Shown here piece after piece: positions 38,313 through 47,249 of a DNA stretch of 64,000 nucleotides. The notes under the pieces were generated by a model that worked only from the letters and a program-made list of their open reading frames with translations, was not told where the DNA came from and searched no databases. The DNA lies in contig NZ_CP131935.1 of NCBI RefSeq assembly GCF_030704305.1, positions 4,588,001 to 4,652,000 of the forward strand. Direction: 5' to 3'. Position 1 is the first letter of the stretch, and each line of letters starts with the position of its first letter. The stretch comes from Massilia sp. R2A-15 (GTDB taxonomy: Bacteria; Pseudomonadota; Gammaproteobacteria; Burkholderiales; Burkholderiaceae_D). A program made the position numbers and the translations under genes.

Positions 38313-38385
38313 CAGCCGCACGGCCTGCGCTGGCGCCCGCTGCACCCCGTAAAGATATCGCCGCGTTTGCCCACAAGGATCGCCG

Positions 38386-39561
38386 ATGAAAGCCTTACTG
38401 ATTACCCGAGACGCCCACTTGCACGCCGAAATTGCGTCGCAGGGCGCAGCGCGGGTCCCGCCACTTCAGGTCGGCGCCACCTACCGCGGCGTGCGCGACG
38501 CCCTCGAGCGCACGCTGCCGGACCCGCCGGTGCTGGTGATCATCGACGCCGACGACAGCGACGTGGCCGCGCCCGACCTGCTTGAGCGCTTGTGCAAATG
38601 CTACCCGGCGGCGAGCGTGATGCTGCTCACCGGCGACCAGAAGCAGGACCTTCTGATCCGCGCCATGCGCGCCGGCGTGCGCGAGGTGCTGGCGCTGCCG
38701 ATCGTGCACCAGGCGTTTCACGAGGCGCTCGACCGGATCGCCAGCAGCGCCGGCATCGCCGCCATGCGCGACGGCAAGGTGCTGGCCTTTATCTCCTGCA
38801 AGGGCGGCAGCGGTGCGACCTTCCTGTCCACCAATTTCGGCTATGCGCTGTCGACCCTTGCCGACAAAAAAGTGCTGCTGATCGACCTGCATGGCCAGTT
38901 CGGCGACGCCGCGCTGTACGTGTCGGACCAGAAGCCGGCCATGACGCTGTCCGACGTCTGCGGCCAGATCGCCCGCATCGACGGGCCGTTTCTCGAGTCC
39001 TGCCTGGTACACGTGGCGCCCGGCTTCGGGGTGCTGGCGGCGGCCGACGATCCGAGCGGCTTCATCGACCTCAAGCCGGAGCAGATGGACACCATATTGC
39101 GCGTGGCGCGCCAGCACTACGACTACATCGTGCTCGACGTCGGGCGCCAGATCGACGCCATCTCGCTGCGCGCGCTCGACAACGCCGACACCATGTACCC
39201 GATCCTGCAGCTGTCGCTGCCCGACATCCGCGACGGCCGGCGCCTGCTCGACATCTTCCGCTCGCTCGGCTATCCGATCGAGCAGATCCGCCTGATCGTG
39301 AACCGCTACGAGAAGGGCGGCAAGCTGCGCCTGCAGGAAGTGCAGACGGCGCTCGGCGCCGAAGTGCTGCACACCATTCCGAACGATTACCTGGCGGTGA
39401 CCGATTCGGTCAACCAGGGCGTGCCGGTGGTGCAGCTGTCGCGCAACAGCGCGGTGTCGCGCAGCCTGGCCGAACTGGTGGAACTGGTCACCGCCCGCCG
39501 CGTGCCCGAAAACAAGGGCCTGTTCGACCGCCTGTTCGGCCGCGGCGACCCCGATCTGTAA
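38386..39561 (+). CDS. cpaE: CpaE/TadZ, localisation ATPase-like protein
   Basis: 391-aa protein with an N-terminal receiver-like domain (residues 1-120, VLVIIDADD..) and a C-terminal MinD/ParA-like domain. Its P-loop is CKGGSGATFLS: the Lys usually found at the GKT position is Ala, as in several TadZ proteins, so hydrolysis may be weak or absent. Directs the Tad machine to its cellular site in studied organisms. 73 nt after the lipoprotein gene. Confidence 0.9.
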   Translation: MKALLITRDAHLHAEIASQGAARVPPLQVGATYRGVRDALERTLPDPPVLVIIDADDSDVAAPDLLERLCKCYPAASVMLLTGDQKQDLLIRAMRAGVREVLALPIVHQAFHEALDRIASSAGIAAMRDGKVLAFISCKGGSGATFLSTNFGYALSTLADKKVLLIDLHGQFGDAALYVSDQKPAMTLSDVCGQIARIDGPFLESCLVHVAPGFGVLAAADDPSGFIDLKPEQMDTILRVARQHYDYIVLDVGRQIDAISLRALDNADTMYPILQLSLPDIRDGRRLLDIFRSLGYPIEQIRLIVNRYEKGGKLRLQEVQTALGAEVLHTIPNDYLAVTDSVNQGVPVVQLSRNSAVSRSLAELVELVTARRVPENKGLFDRLFGRGDPDL

Positions 39562-39578
39562 CCAACTGGAGCGACACC

Positions 39579-40925
39579 ATGACGCTACGTGAACGGCTGG
39601 CTGGGAACGACGAGGCGCGCGCTCCGGTCGCGGCGGTGCCCGAGGTGGCCAACCAGGCCTACCAGGAACTGAAGAAGAGCATGCACCAGATGATCCTCGA
39701 CCGGATCGACCTCGAGCGGCTCAAGCGGCTGACCGCCGAGCAGTTCAAGCACGAGCTGTCGCTGCTGATCCAGCGCATCATCGAGGAAGAGCGGATCGTG
39801 CTCAACCAGAGCGAGCGGCACAATCTGGTGCTCGACATCCAGCACGAGATGCTCGGCTTCGGTCCGCTCGAGCCGCTGCTGGCCGACCCGACCGTGTCGG
39901 ACATCCTGGTCAACACCTGCAGCAAGGTCTACGTGGAACGGCGCGGCAAGCTCGAGCTGACCGACATCACCTTCCACGACAACGGGCACTTGATGAAAAT
40001 CATCGAGAAGATCGTCTCGCGGGTCGGCCGCCGGGTCGACGAGTCGAGCCCGATGGTCGATGCGCGCCTGCCCGACGGCTCGCGCGTGAACGCCATCATT
40101 CCGCCGCTGGCGGTGGACGGGCCGATCCTGTCGATCCGGCGGTTTTCGGCGACCCCGCTGACGGTCAAGAACCTGCTCGACTACAAGAGCATGACGCCGC
40201 CGATGGCGCAGGTGCTGCAGGCGCTCGGCCAGGCCAAGATCAACATCCTCATTTCCGGCGGCACCGGCAGCGGCAAGACCACCCTGCTCAACCTGCTGTC
40301 GGGCTTCATTCCGGCCAACGAGCGGATCGTCACGATCGAGGATGCGGCCGAGCTGCAGATGCGCCAGCCGCACGTGGTGCGGCTCGAAACGCGCCCGCCT
40401 AACATCGAAGGCAAGGGCGAGGTGACGCAGCGCGCGCTGGTGCGCAATGCGCTGCGCATGCGTCCCGACCGCATCATCCTGGGCGAGGTGCGTGGCCCCG
40501 AGGCGATGGACATGTTGCAGGCGATGAACACCGGCCACGAAGGCTCGCTGGCGACGATCCACTCGAACACGCCGCGCGACGCGCTGTCGCGGCTGGAAAA
40601 CATGGTCGGCATGGCCGGCGCCAACCTGACCCCGCGCGCGACGCGCCAGCAGATCTGCTCGGCCGTGACGGTGGTGGTGCAGGTGACGCGCCTGAGCGAC
40701 GGCACGCGCAAGCTGGTGAGCCTGCAGGAGATCACCGGCATGGAAGGCGAGGTCATCGCGATGCAGGAAATCTTCCGCTTCGAGCAGACCGGCGTCGGCC
40801 CCGACGGCAGGGTGCTCGGGCTGTTCGGCGCCACCGGGGTGCGCCCGCGCTTTGCCGACCGCCTGCGCCAGTTCGGCGCGCCGGTGGCCGAAACGGCATT
40901 CGATCCGGACCGTACGTTTGAATAG
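39579..40925 (+). CDS. cpaF: CpaF/TadA, Tad pilus secretion ATPase
   Basis: 448-aa type II/IV secretion ATPase powering pilus extension. Walker [15 protein letters not shown], Asp box [12 protein letters not shown], Walker [18 protein letters not shown] and His box [18 protein letters not shown] are all intact. The N-terminal helical domain ([23 protein letters not shown]) is typical. Follows cpaE by 17 nt. Confidence 0.96.
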   Translation: MTLRERLAGNDEARAPVAAVPEVANQAYQELKKSMHQMILDRIDLERLKRLTAEQFKHELSLLIQRIIEEERIVLNQSERHNLVLDIQHEMLGFGPLEPLLADPTVSDILVNTCSKVYVERRGKLELTDITFHDNGHLMKIIEKIVSRVGRRVDESSPMVDARLPDGSRVNAIIPPLAVDGPILSIRRFSATPLTVKNLLDYKSMTPPMAQVLQALGQAKINILISGGTGSGKTTLLNLLSGFIPANERIVTIEDAAELQMRQPHVVRLETRPPNIEGKGEVTQRALVRNALRMRPDRIILGEVRGPEAMDMLQAMNTGHEGSLATIHSNTPRDALSRLENMVGMAGANLTPRATRQQICSAVTVVVQVTRLSDGTRKLVSLQEITGMEGEVIAMQEIFRFEQTGVGPDGRVLGLFGATGVRPRFADRLRQFGAPVAETAFDPDRTFE

Positions 40926-40954
40926 TTCGGCGCGCAACAGCAATCGGGGGCAGT

Positions 40955-41932
40955 ATGGACGGCATTTTTTACGGGTTTGCGGTGCTGCTGTTCGCGGCCA
41001 TCATCCTGATGGTCGAGGGCGCGTACCTGTGGTGGGCCGATACCTACGGCAACGGCGCGCAACGTGTGGCGCGGCGCCTGCGCATGATGTCGGACCAGCA
41101 TCGCGGCAACGGGGAGCGCATCTCGATCCTCAAGCAGCGCCGCTACAGCAAGTCCGACGGGCTCGACGAATTGCTGCACAAGCTGCCCGGCAGCGCGGGC
41201 ATCGACGGCCTGCTGCTGCAGGCCGGGGTGAAATGGACGGTGGCGCAGTTCCTGGCGGCGTCGGCCGGCCTGCTGGTCATCGGCCTGCTGATGACGCAGA
41301 TCTGGCCGGCGCCCTTCCTCGCCCATTGCGTCATCGTCGCCTGCTGTGCCAGCATCCCGATGGCGCTGGCGCGCCGCGCACGCCGCGCGCGGCTGCAAAA
41401 GATCGAGGCGCAGCTGCCCGAAACGGCCGATTTCCTGGCCCGGGCGATGCTGGCCGGGCACTCGTTCAACAACGTGCTGCAAATGGTCGGCAGCGAGCTG
41501 CCCGAGCCCCTCAGCGGCGAGTTCCGCATCGTCCACGAGGAGATCAACTATGGCGTGCCGATGCACGAGGCCTTAACCAGCCTGGCAAGCCGCATCCCGC
41601 TGACCGACCTGCGCTACCTGGTGATCGCCGTGCTGATCCAGCGCGAGGCCGGCGGCAACCTGGCCGAAATCCTCGGCAACATCAGCCACATCATCCGCGG
41701 GCGACTGAAGCTGCTGGCGCAGGTGCGCGTGCTGTCGGCCGAAGGGCGCATGTCGGCCTGGGTGCTGGGGCTGCTGCCGTTCGCGGTGGCGCTGGTGATG
41801 ATGCTCACCAACCCCGGCTACATCAGCATGCTGTGGACCGACCCGGCGGGCGTGCGCATGCTCTGGTATGCCGCGGTGATGCTGCTTGTTGGCATCGTCT
41901 GGCTGCGCAGGCTGATCCGTATTCGTATCTGA
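40955..41932 (+). CDS. tadB: TadB, inner-membrane platform protein
   Basis: 325-aa T2SF-domain protein with N- and C-terminal hydrophobic segments and the central helical domain [27 protein letters not shown]. Forms the platform with TadC on which TadA acts. 9 nt before tadC. Confidence 0.93.
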   Translation: MDGIFYGFAVLLFAAIILMVEGAYLWWADTYGNGAQRVARRLRMMSDQHRGNGERISILKQRRYSKSDGLDELLHKLPGSAGIDGLLLQAGVKWTVAQFLAASAGLLVIGLLMTQIWPAPFLAHCVIVACCASIPMALARRARRARLQKIEAQLPETADFLARAMLAGHSFNNVLQMVGSELPEPLSGEFRIVHEEINYGVPMHEALTSLASRIPLTDLRYLVIAVLIQREAGGNLAEILGNISHIIRGRLKLLAQVRVLSAEGRMSAWVLGLLPFAVALVMMLTNPGYISMLWTDPAGVRMLWYAAVMLLVGIVWLRRLIRIRI

Positions 41933-41941
41933 GGAGGTGCC

Positions 41942-42883
41942 ATGAACGCATATCAGGTGTTGTTCCTGCTGATCGTGTTTGCCATCGTCTGCGGGCTGGC
42001 GACGCTGGCCATGGTGTTTTTTTCGCCGCGCTCGCTGCGCGAGCGGCTGGCCGTGTTCATGGGCACGGCCGAAATCACCCAGCTCGAAAATGGCGGATGG
42101 GTCGAACGGGTGGCCAAGGTCGCCCAGCCTTTTACCCGGCTCTCGCTGCCGGAGGAAGGCTGGGAGAAATCGGCGCTGCGCACCCTGTTCATGAACGCCG
42201 GCTGGCGCAGCCCGGCCGCCTCGACCTTGTATTTCGCGGCCAAGACGGTGCTGGCGCTCGGCCTGCCGGGCGTGGTGGCGCTGGCGCTGGCCTTGTCGCA
42301 CCGAATGCCGGGCGGCCAGGCGCTGCTGCTGTCGCTGTTTGCCTGCGCCGCCTTGGGCTACTACGTGCCCAACATGGTGCTGTCGCGCATTGCCCGGCGG
42401 CGCCGGCGCGACATCTTCGAAAACATCCCGGACGCTATCGACCTGCTGACGGTGTGCGTCGAGGCCGGGCTGAGCCTCGAGCGCGCACTGATCAAGGTGG
42501 CCGCCGAGATCCACATCAAGAGCCTGGTGCTGGCGCAGGAACTGCAGCTGGTGCTGATGGAAATGCGCGCCGGCTTCACCAAGGAAAAGGCGCTGCGCAA
42601 CTTTGCCTTGCGCAGCGGCGTGGAGGACGTCGACGCGCTGGTGGCGATGCTGATCCAGTCGGAGCGCTTCGGCACCAGCATGGGCGCCTCGCTGCGCGTG
42701 TATTCCGACAACCTGCGCACCAAGCGGCGCATGATGGCGGAAGAAAAGGCGGCGAAGATCGCGCTCAAGCTGATGTTCCCGCTGATCTTTTGCATCTTTC
42801 CCACCGTGCTGATGGTGCTGATCGGGCCGGCGGCGATCAAGATCGTGCGCACGCTGATGCCGGCACTGGCCGGAAGCAATTGA
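41942..42883 (+). CDS. tadC: TadC, inner-membrane platform protein
   Basis: 313-aa T2SF-domain paralogue of TadB. Conserved IPDAIDLLTVCVEAGLSLERAL and RSGVEDVDALVAMLIQSERFGTS; membrane segments at both ends. GAGGTGCC precedes the ATG. Confidence 0.93.
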   Translation: MNAYQVLFLLIVFAIVCGLATLAMVFFSPRSLRERLAVFMGTAEITQLENGGWVERVAKVAQPFTRLSLPEEGWEKSALRTLFMNAGWRSPAASTLYFAAKTVLALGLPGVVALALALSHRMPGGQALLLSLFACAALGYYVPNMVLSRIARRRRRDIFENIPDAIDLLTVCVEAGLSLERALIKVAAEIHIKSLVLAQELQLVLMEMRAGFTKEKALRNFALRSGVEDVDALVAMLIQSERFGTSMGASLRVYSDNLRTKRRMMAEEKAAKIALKLMFPLIFCIFPTVLMVLIGPAAIKIVRTLMPALAGSN

Positions 42884-42902
42884 ATCGCTCCCAGGAGAGA
42901 CC

Positions 42903-44009
42903 ATGCAACCCACCTTGAAATACCTGTCGGCGGCCTGTGCCGGCGCGCTGCTGATGGCCTGCGCCGATGTCGGCCAGCGCACCGCGCCGGCCGCCGTCCA
43001 GGCGCGCGCGGGCGTGACGGCCGACGACGCCTACCTGACCGGCCGGCAACAGCAGCTGGCGCGCCAGCACGCGCTGGCGGCCCAGTCGTACCAGGTCGCG
43101 CTGCGCATCGACGCGGCGCACGTGAACGCGCGCAATGGCCTGGCGACCCTGCATGCGGAGCAGGGCGATCTGGCCAGCGCAATCGCCTTGTGGCGCCAGC
43201 TGACGGCGGACCCGGCCACGTCGGGCCCGGCTTCCGCCTACCTGTTCAGCAACCTCGGCCACGCCTACATTCTCAGCGGCGACTACCCGCAAGCGGTCGT
43301 CGCGCTCGAGCGCGCCTGCATGCTCGACCCGCTCAGCCAGCGCTCCTGGCGCCATCTGGGCGACGCCCTGGCCAGGATGGGCCAGCACGAGCGCGCGCAG
43401 CTGGTGGCGCGCCAGGCCGACGCGCTGGAGCGGCACGATTTCGGCGACGACCATGCTCCGGCGAAGCGCTTGGCCGGCGCGCCGGGCGACAACGCTGTCG
43501 GCGCGCAGGACACGATGGCGCAGACCGAAGTGCGCCAGACCGGCGCCGGCATGTTCGAGCTACGCCGCACCGCCGCCCCTGCCGCTATTGCCCCTGTGGG
43601 CGCGCCGGCGGCGGCCATCGCCACAGTGCCGGTAGCGGCGCCGGCGCTGGCGGAGGCGCAGACGGCGCCGGCCCAAGTCGCGCCCGCGGCCGCCCGGCTG
43701 GAAATTCGCAACGGCAACGGCGTGGCCGGCATGGCGCGTGCCCTGGCGCAGCGGATGGACGACGCCGGCGTGCGCGTCGTGCGCCTGTCGAACCATAAAG
43801 GCTTCAACGTCCAGCGCACGCGGATCGAATACCAGGCCGCCTTCCGCGATGCGGCGACGCGGCTGGCCGAGCGCTTCGGCGGCGCCGAGGTGCAGCAAGT
43901 CCCGGCCGGCGGCGCGGCCGACTTGCGCCTGGTGATCGGCCGCGACCTGGTGCGCAGCCAGGCCGATGCGCGGCGCGTCGTCAAGGCCGCGCTGGCGCGC
44001 GCGGGCTGA
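42903..44009 (+). CDS. tadD: TPR lipoprotein with C-terminal LytR_C domain (TadD-like)
   Basis: 368-aa lipoprotein (lipobox LLMAC, Cys20). Residues ~40-190 hold tetratricopeptide repeats (SYQVALRIDAAHVNARNGLA and similar), as in TadD. After an Ala/Pro linker, residues ~265-365 form a LytR/CpsA/Psr C-terminal-type domain (ARLEIRNGNGVAGMARALAQ, then ADLRLVIGRDLV). The TPR plus LytR_C combination occurs in some Tad loci. Probably aids secretin or pilus assembly. Last gene of the tad operon. Confidence 0.85.
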   Translation: MQPTLKYLSAACAGALLMACADVGQRTAPAAVQARAGVTADDAYLTGRQQQLARQHALAAQSYQVALRIDAAHVNARNGLATLHAEQGDLASAIALWRQLTADPATSGPASAYLFSNLGHAYILSGDYPQAVVALERACMLDPLSQRSWRHLGDALARMGQHERAQLVARQADALERHDFGDDHAPAKRLAGAPGDNAVGAQDTMAQTEVRQTGAGMFELRRTAAPAAIAPVGAPAAAIATVPVAAPALAEAQTAPAQVAPAAARLEIRNGNGVAGMARALAQRMDDAGVRVVRLSNHKGFNVQRTRIEYQAAFRDAATRLAERFGGAEVQQVPAGGAADLRLVIGRDLVRSQADARRVVKAALARAG

Positions 44010-44023
44010 CGGCGGCGCGGCGG

Positions 44024-44049
44024 GCACGTTTGTCGCATATCAAACGTGC
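44024..44049 (+). terminator. Hairpin after the tad operon
   Basis: Perfect 9-bp inverted repeat GCACGTTTG / CAAACGTGC with an 8-nt loop, 15 nt after the last tad gene. No T tract follows, so it may be Rho-dependent or an mRNA-end structure. Confidence 0.45.
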
Positions 44050-44103
44050 GCCCCGGCGCCACGCGAAAATGGGGCGGTCATCCAACTCTTCCGGAGTACC
44101 GCC

Positions 44104-44415
44104 ATGCGCCTTGCCCACATCCTCAAATCCTCGATTGTCAGCGTGCTGATCTTCGCCCTGGCCGGCTGCGCGCCGACCGCCAAACACGAAGGCACGGGCG
44201 AGTTCGTTGAAGACTCCGTGATCACCACCAAGGTCAAGGCCGCGCTGGCCGCCGATCCCGACGTCAAGGCCACCGAGGTCAATGTGGAAACCTTCAAGGG
44301 CACGGTGCAGCTGAGCGGCTTCGTGTCGTCGAAAGAAGCGATCGACAAGGCTGCCACGATCGCGCGCGGCGTGTCGGGCGTGAAGGGCGTGAAGAACGAC
44401 ATGACGGTCAAATAA
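44104..44415 (+). CDS. BON-domain lipoprotein (OsmY-like)
   Basis: 103-aa lipoprotein (lipobox ALAGC) with one BON domain: EDSVITTKVKAALAADPDVKATEVNV then GTVQLSGFVSSKEAIDKA. BON proteins bind membranes or the cell envelope and are often stress induced. GGAGTACCGCC precedes the ATG. Monocistronic, followed by a clear terminator. Confidence 0.88.
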   Translation: MRLAHILKSSIVSVLIFALAGCAPTAKHEGTGEFVEDSVITTKVKAALAADPDVKATEVNVETFKGTVQLSGFVSSKEAIDKAATIARGVSGVKGVKNDMTVK

Positions 44416-44435
44416 AAACCGTCGGCGGATGTGAA

Positions 44436-44458
44436 AAAGCCGCCTCGAAGGCGGCTTT
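44436..44458. terminator. Bidirectional rho-independent terminator
   Basis: AAAGCCGCCTC/GAGGCGGC-type stem: AAAGCCGCCT, CGA, AGGCGGCTTT. It sits between the convergent ends of the BON lipoprotein and DUF2807 genes and has A and T runs on both sides, so it can serve both strands. Confidence 0.85.
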
Positions 44459-44477
44459 GCAGCAATGCGGCGCTGGC

Positions 44478-45254
44478 TTATTCCCAGCTGACGCTGCCCA
44501 GTCCGCTCGCGGTCGACTTGCGATTGGCCGGCTTGCCGTACACGGTGGCCGAGCCCAGTCCGTTCAGGTTCAGGTTGGCGTTGGTCTTGGCGTACACGGT
44601 CGCGCTGCCCAGGCCCGTCATGTTCAGGTCCACCGCATCGGCGCGCAGTTCGCGCGCTTCCAGGCTGCCCACGCCGCCCAGCTTGGCGCGCAGCAGCTTG
44701 CTCTGGCCATTGACTTCGATCCGTCCCGCGCCGCGCAGGCTCAGGTCGACGCGCTCGCAATCCGGCGCATTGAGTGTCATGCTGCCGACGCCGCCCAGGT
44801 TGGCGTCGATGTTGCGGTAGCGGCTGGCGAGGGTGACCGCGCCGGCGCCATCGAGCGCCAGGCGAATCTGCTCGCCGGAGAAGCCGCTGATCTCGGTGGA
44901 ACCGACGCCTTGCGAGACCAGTTCGTTGAAGTTCGGCAGCGTCAGTTCGGCGCGCAACTGCTCCTTGTTGTTGCCGCCGAAATGGATGTGGCGATTGCGC
45001 TCGATATCGATCAGCAGCGTGTCGCCCTGCTGGGTCGTCACGACCTTCGGCACGTAGCGCTGGTCGCCCGAGATCACCAGCGACGCGGCCGCGCCCTGCT
45101 TGACGCGCAGATCGATGATGCCGCCGAGCTTTACCTTCATCACGCGCGCATCGACGGCGCGCGTTTCGCTCACTTGCTGCTCGGCGGCGAGCGCCGCGAC
45201 CGTGGTTGCCGACATCGTGATGGCCAGGCAGGCCGCGCCGAAAAATTTATTCAT
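44478..45254 (-). CDS. Secreted DUF2807 (GIN-domain) auto-transporter-like adhesin
   Basis: 258-aa exported protein; signal peptide ends near AALAAE. The body is a regular beta-helix built of short turns: GVGSTEISG, GAGAVTL, GVGSMTLN, GAGRIEVNG, GVGSLEA, GLGSATVYAKT, GLGSATVYGK, GLGSVSW. This is the DUF2807 putative head/adhesin fold; function is unknown in general. RBS is AGAACAAG. Possibly co-transcribed with the small gene upstream at 45292-45495. Confidence 0.85.
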   Translation of the reverse strand: MNKFFGAACLAITMSATTVAALAAEQQVSETRAVDARVMKVKLGGIIDLRVKQGAAASLVISGDQRYVPKVVTTQQGDTLLIDIERNRHIHFGGNNKEQLRAELTLPNFNELVSQGVGSTEISGFSGEQIRLALDGAGAVTLASRYRNIDANLGGVGSMTLNAPDCERVDLSLRGAGRIEVNGQSKLLRAKLGGVGSLEARELRADAVDLNMTGLGSATVYAKTNANLNLNGLGSATVYGKPANRKSTASGLGSVSWE

Positions 45255-45291
45255 GTTCTTGTTCTCCGAAGGTCGTGGATCGTTGCGTCGA

Positions 45292-45495
45292 TTAGTTACC
45301 CAGCGCTGCTTTTTGAGCGGCGCTGAGGCGTTTTGCGGTGATGGTCACGACCGCCATCGGCGCGGCCGAAGCGGCCTGCTGCACGACTGGAGTCGCGGCG
45401 TGGCGGGCCGGCACGGCGGCATGCGCCAGGCCGGTTGCCGAGGCCAGTGCGAGGGCGGCGATGAAGATGACTTCCATGTTTTTTGCGATGTTCAT
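45292..45495 (-). CDS. Small secreted protein, unknown function
   Basis: 67 aa from the ATG at 45495, which has AAGGAG 8 nt upstream. A signal peptide ending near GLAHA is followed by about 45 Ala/Thr-rich residues with VVTITAKRLSAAQKAALG. No known family. 37 nt before the DUF2807 gene in the same direction. Confidence 0.7.
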   Translation of the reverse strand: MNIAKNMEVIFIAALALASATGLAHAAVPARHAATPVVQQAASAAPMAVVTITAKRLSAAQKAALGN

Positions 45496-45632
45496 TTGGG
45501 GCTCCTTGGCGCGATAAGTTCGTTGGGTTGAGTGAACTATAGCCAAGGGCCGGGCGCAACCCTACCGGATTGCGACAGACTGCATGAATGACGGGATGGA
45601 GTGCAAGAAACGGCGCGAGAGCGCACGCGGAC

Positions 45633-45658
45633 GGTGTCAGGTCCGCGGACCTGGCCCC
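45633..45658 (+). repeat. Palindromic dispersed repeat, 26-bp variant
   Basis: GGTGTCAGGTCCGC then GGACCTGGCCCC: same family as the 3139 copy with the central loop shortened by one base. Lies between two small genes transcribed leftwards. Confidence 0.7.
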
Positions 45659-45693
45659 ATGTCGAAGGTGAGTTAAGGCAGTTGCGGTTCGGT

Positions 45694-45987
45694 TCAGCGA
45701 TGCCGCCCGCCCCACGCTCCACGGCTGCCGCCGTGGTGGCCGCCGCGGAATCCGTGATGACCGTCTCGGTAGCCGCCTCCGCCGCCGAACCACCACAGGT
45801 CGAGGGAGATGGGCGGCCCGACGTAGTAAGGCGCGCCGTAATACGCGGGAGCGCCGTAGCCATAATAGGGGTCGTAGATTGAATAGCCGGGATAGCCCGG
45901 GTCGTAGACTGCGCAGCCGCCGAGGGACGTTGCGATGATCAGCGAAAATGTCAGGCGTTTCGCCGCGCCTTTCAGGATGGCATCCAT
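45694..45987 (-). CDS. Gly/Tyr/His-rich small lipoprotein
   Basis: 97-aa predicted lipoprotein with lipobox SLGGC (Cys25). The mature chain is low complexity: Tyr/Pro/Gly-rich (YDPYYGYGAPAYYGAP) then Gly/His/Arg-rich. Such short lipoproteins are widespread in Oxalobacteraceae and Burkholderiaceae; function unknown. Confidence 0.7.
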   Translation of the reverse strand: MDAILKGAAKRLTFSLIIATSLGGCAVYDPGYPGYSIYDPYYGYGAPAYYGAPYYVGPPISLDLWWFGGGGGYRDGHHGFRGGHHGGSRGAWGGRHR

Positions 45988-46096
45988 GGCGCTCTGCCAA
46001 AAAACGAAGAAGCACTACCTTCACATATAGTGCATCTTCAGCAATCCGCCATCCCTTTACACACTTCGTTACACGACGGCGTTTCCGCGCGCATGC

Positions 46097-46360
46097 TTAG
46101 TGAATGAGTCCGCCGGGCGGCAGATAGAAGCTGCGGTGTTCGGCAGGCTGCTGGCGCATGGCCAGGCAGGCGCCGACGTGGCAGCCGGTGTCGTATTCCC
46201 ATTGCAGAGCCGGTTCGTCGTACATCATGACCACGGCCGGCTGCGGACCTTGCTCCAGGCCGTCTTCGACGCCGGTGAGAAAGACAGATACCTCGGTCAC
46301 GCCGAGCGCGCTGGCGATTTGGGTCAGGTCAACGTGGTTGTGCAGATCGGTAGGTTTCAT
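46097..46360 (-). CDS. Hypothetical protein, 87 aa
   Basis: Starts at ATG 46360 behind GAGGCGACC. Sequence includes DLTQIASALGVTEVSVFLTGVEDG and a CHVGACLAMRQQ segment with two cysteines. Soluble, no signal peptide, no recognised family. Good codon pattern supports a real gene. Confidence 0.65.
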   Translation of the reverse strand: MKPTDLHNHVDLTQIASALGVTEVSVFLTGVEDGLEQGPQPAVVMMYDEPALQWEYDTGCHVGACLAMRQQPAEHRSFYLPPGGLIH

Positions 46361-46516
46361 GGTGGTCGCCTCGTGGTTAAGCTCGGTTCGAGTATAGAGA
46401 TGAGACCGTCTGCCGCAAGAAGGACTGTCCCGCAAGTCGAAGTAAGCCTACTCCTACCGTGGATGTAGGGGTGGGCTCACGATTTTTCCGCGATGCAAAC
46501 GCGAAGGCGCCGGGAT

Positions 46517-46915
46517 TCACTTTGCCGGCGCGGCGAGCGGCTTGCCTTTCTCGACCACATATACGCCGACGAATCGCAGCGAAGCGGCGCCCGGATTGCG
46601 CGCCCCATGCACTTTCCCCGCCGGGACCACGAACGCCTCGCCAGCCTTCACCATGCGCGGCGGCTCGCCATCGATCAGCAATTCGGCTTCCCCTTCGAGG
46701 ACATAACTGATCTCGTCGCCCGGATGGCTATGGCGCGGCGCGCTGGCGCCCGGATCGATTTCCCCGCGGACTACCACAGCCTGATGGCCGGGCGCCGCGA
46801 CGTCGGCCGTCAGTACCGGCGTGCGCTTGACCTGGGCGGACGCGCCCGTCGTCGCCAGCAGGCCGAGCGCGAGCAAAGAGGCGGCGAACATGATGGATGG
46901 CTGTTGCAATGTCAT
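46517..46915 (-). CDS. Secreted cupin-domain protein
   Basis: 132 aa from ATG 46915 with signal peptide ending near GASAQ. A single cupin barrel: motif 1 PRHSHPGDEISYVLEGEAE (His pair and Glu) and motif 2 PAGKVHGARN (His). Probably a metal-dependent periplasmic cupin; substrate unknown. Its 3' end faces the small genes; its upstream side faces the tRNA fragment. Confidence 0.85.
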   Translation of the reverse strand: MTLQQPSIMFAASLLALGLLATTGASAQVKRTPVLTADVAAPGHQAVVVRGEIDPGASAPRHSHPGDEISYVLEGEAELLIDGEPPRMVKAGEAFVVPAGKVHGARNPGAASLRFVGVYVVEKGKPLAAPAK

Positions 46916-46988
46916 GGAGTTCCCCCGAAGGTTGGGTTGGCGCGGAATGCGCAACCCCATCTTACTCCCGTGACGGCCGCCAGAAAGC

Positions 46989-47019
46989 AAAAAGCCCAGC
47001 CTGGTAGGCTGGGCTTTTT
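46989..47019. terminator. Rho-independent terminator next to the integration site
   Basis: Perfect stem GCCCAGCC / GGCTGGGC with loop TGGTA, flanked by five A and five T. In the original chromosome it lay directly downstream of tRNA-Thr (which reads leftwards), so it is very likely that tRNA's terminator. Confidence 0.85.
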
Positions 47020-47030
47020 GCTTGATTCTT

Positions 47031-47077
47031 TGGTGCCGACTGCCGGTTTCGAACTGGCCACCTGATGATTACAAATC
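47031..47077 (-). mobile_element. 3' half of tRNA-Thr(TGT): left attachment site of an integrated element
   Basis: On the minus strand this reads GATTTGTAATCATC (anticodon loop with TGT at 47073-47071), then AGGTGGCCAG, TTCGAAA, CCGGC, AGTCGGCACCA, i.e. the 3' half of a tRNA-Thr including CCA. Sequence beyond the anticodon stem does not match a D-arm or 5' acceptor, so this is a fragment, not a tRNA gene. The T-stem has an A-C mismatch, as expected for a relic. The adjacent integrase identifies it as the host-side att copy; the intact tRNA should lie at the far end, beyond 64000. Confidence 0.85.
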
Positions 47078-47249
47078 GTCCGGGCGATTCATTCAGATGC
47101 GTAGATCGACATACTGGATGCATGCGCATTCCGCATTGCTCCCAGTGTTGGGCCGTTCTTTGCTGATTGGATCATTCAATTGCATTCATGATTGTTGGTA
47201 TAATTTGCCTACACAGTGCCTACATGGGCGCGCGAGACCGGGGGGCAGC

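Noticed and set aside
47031..47105. Complete tRNA-Thr gene
   Set aside because: Only the 3' half matches; sequence beyond the anticodon stem cannot form a D-arm or the 5' acceptor strand.
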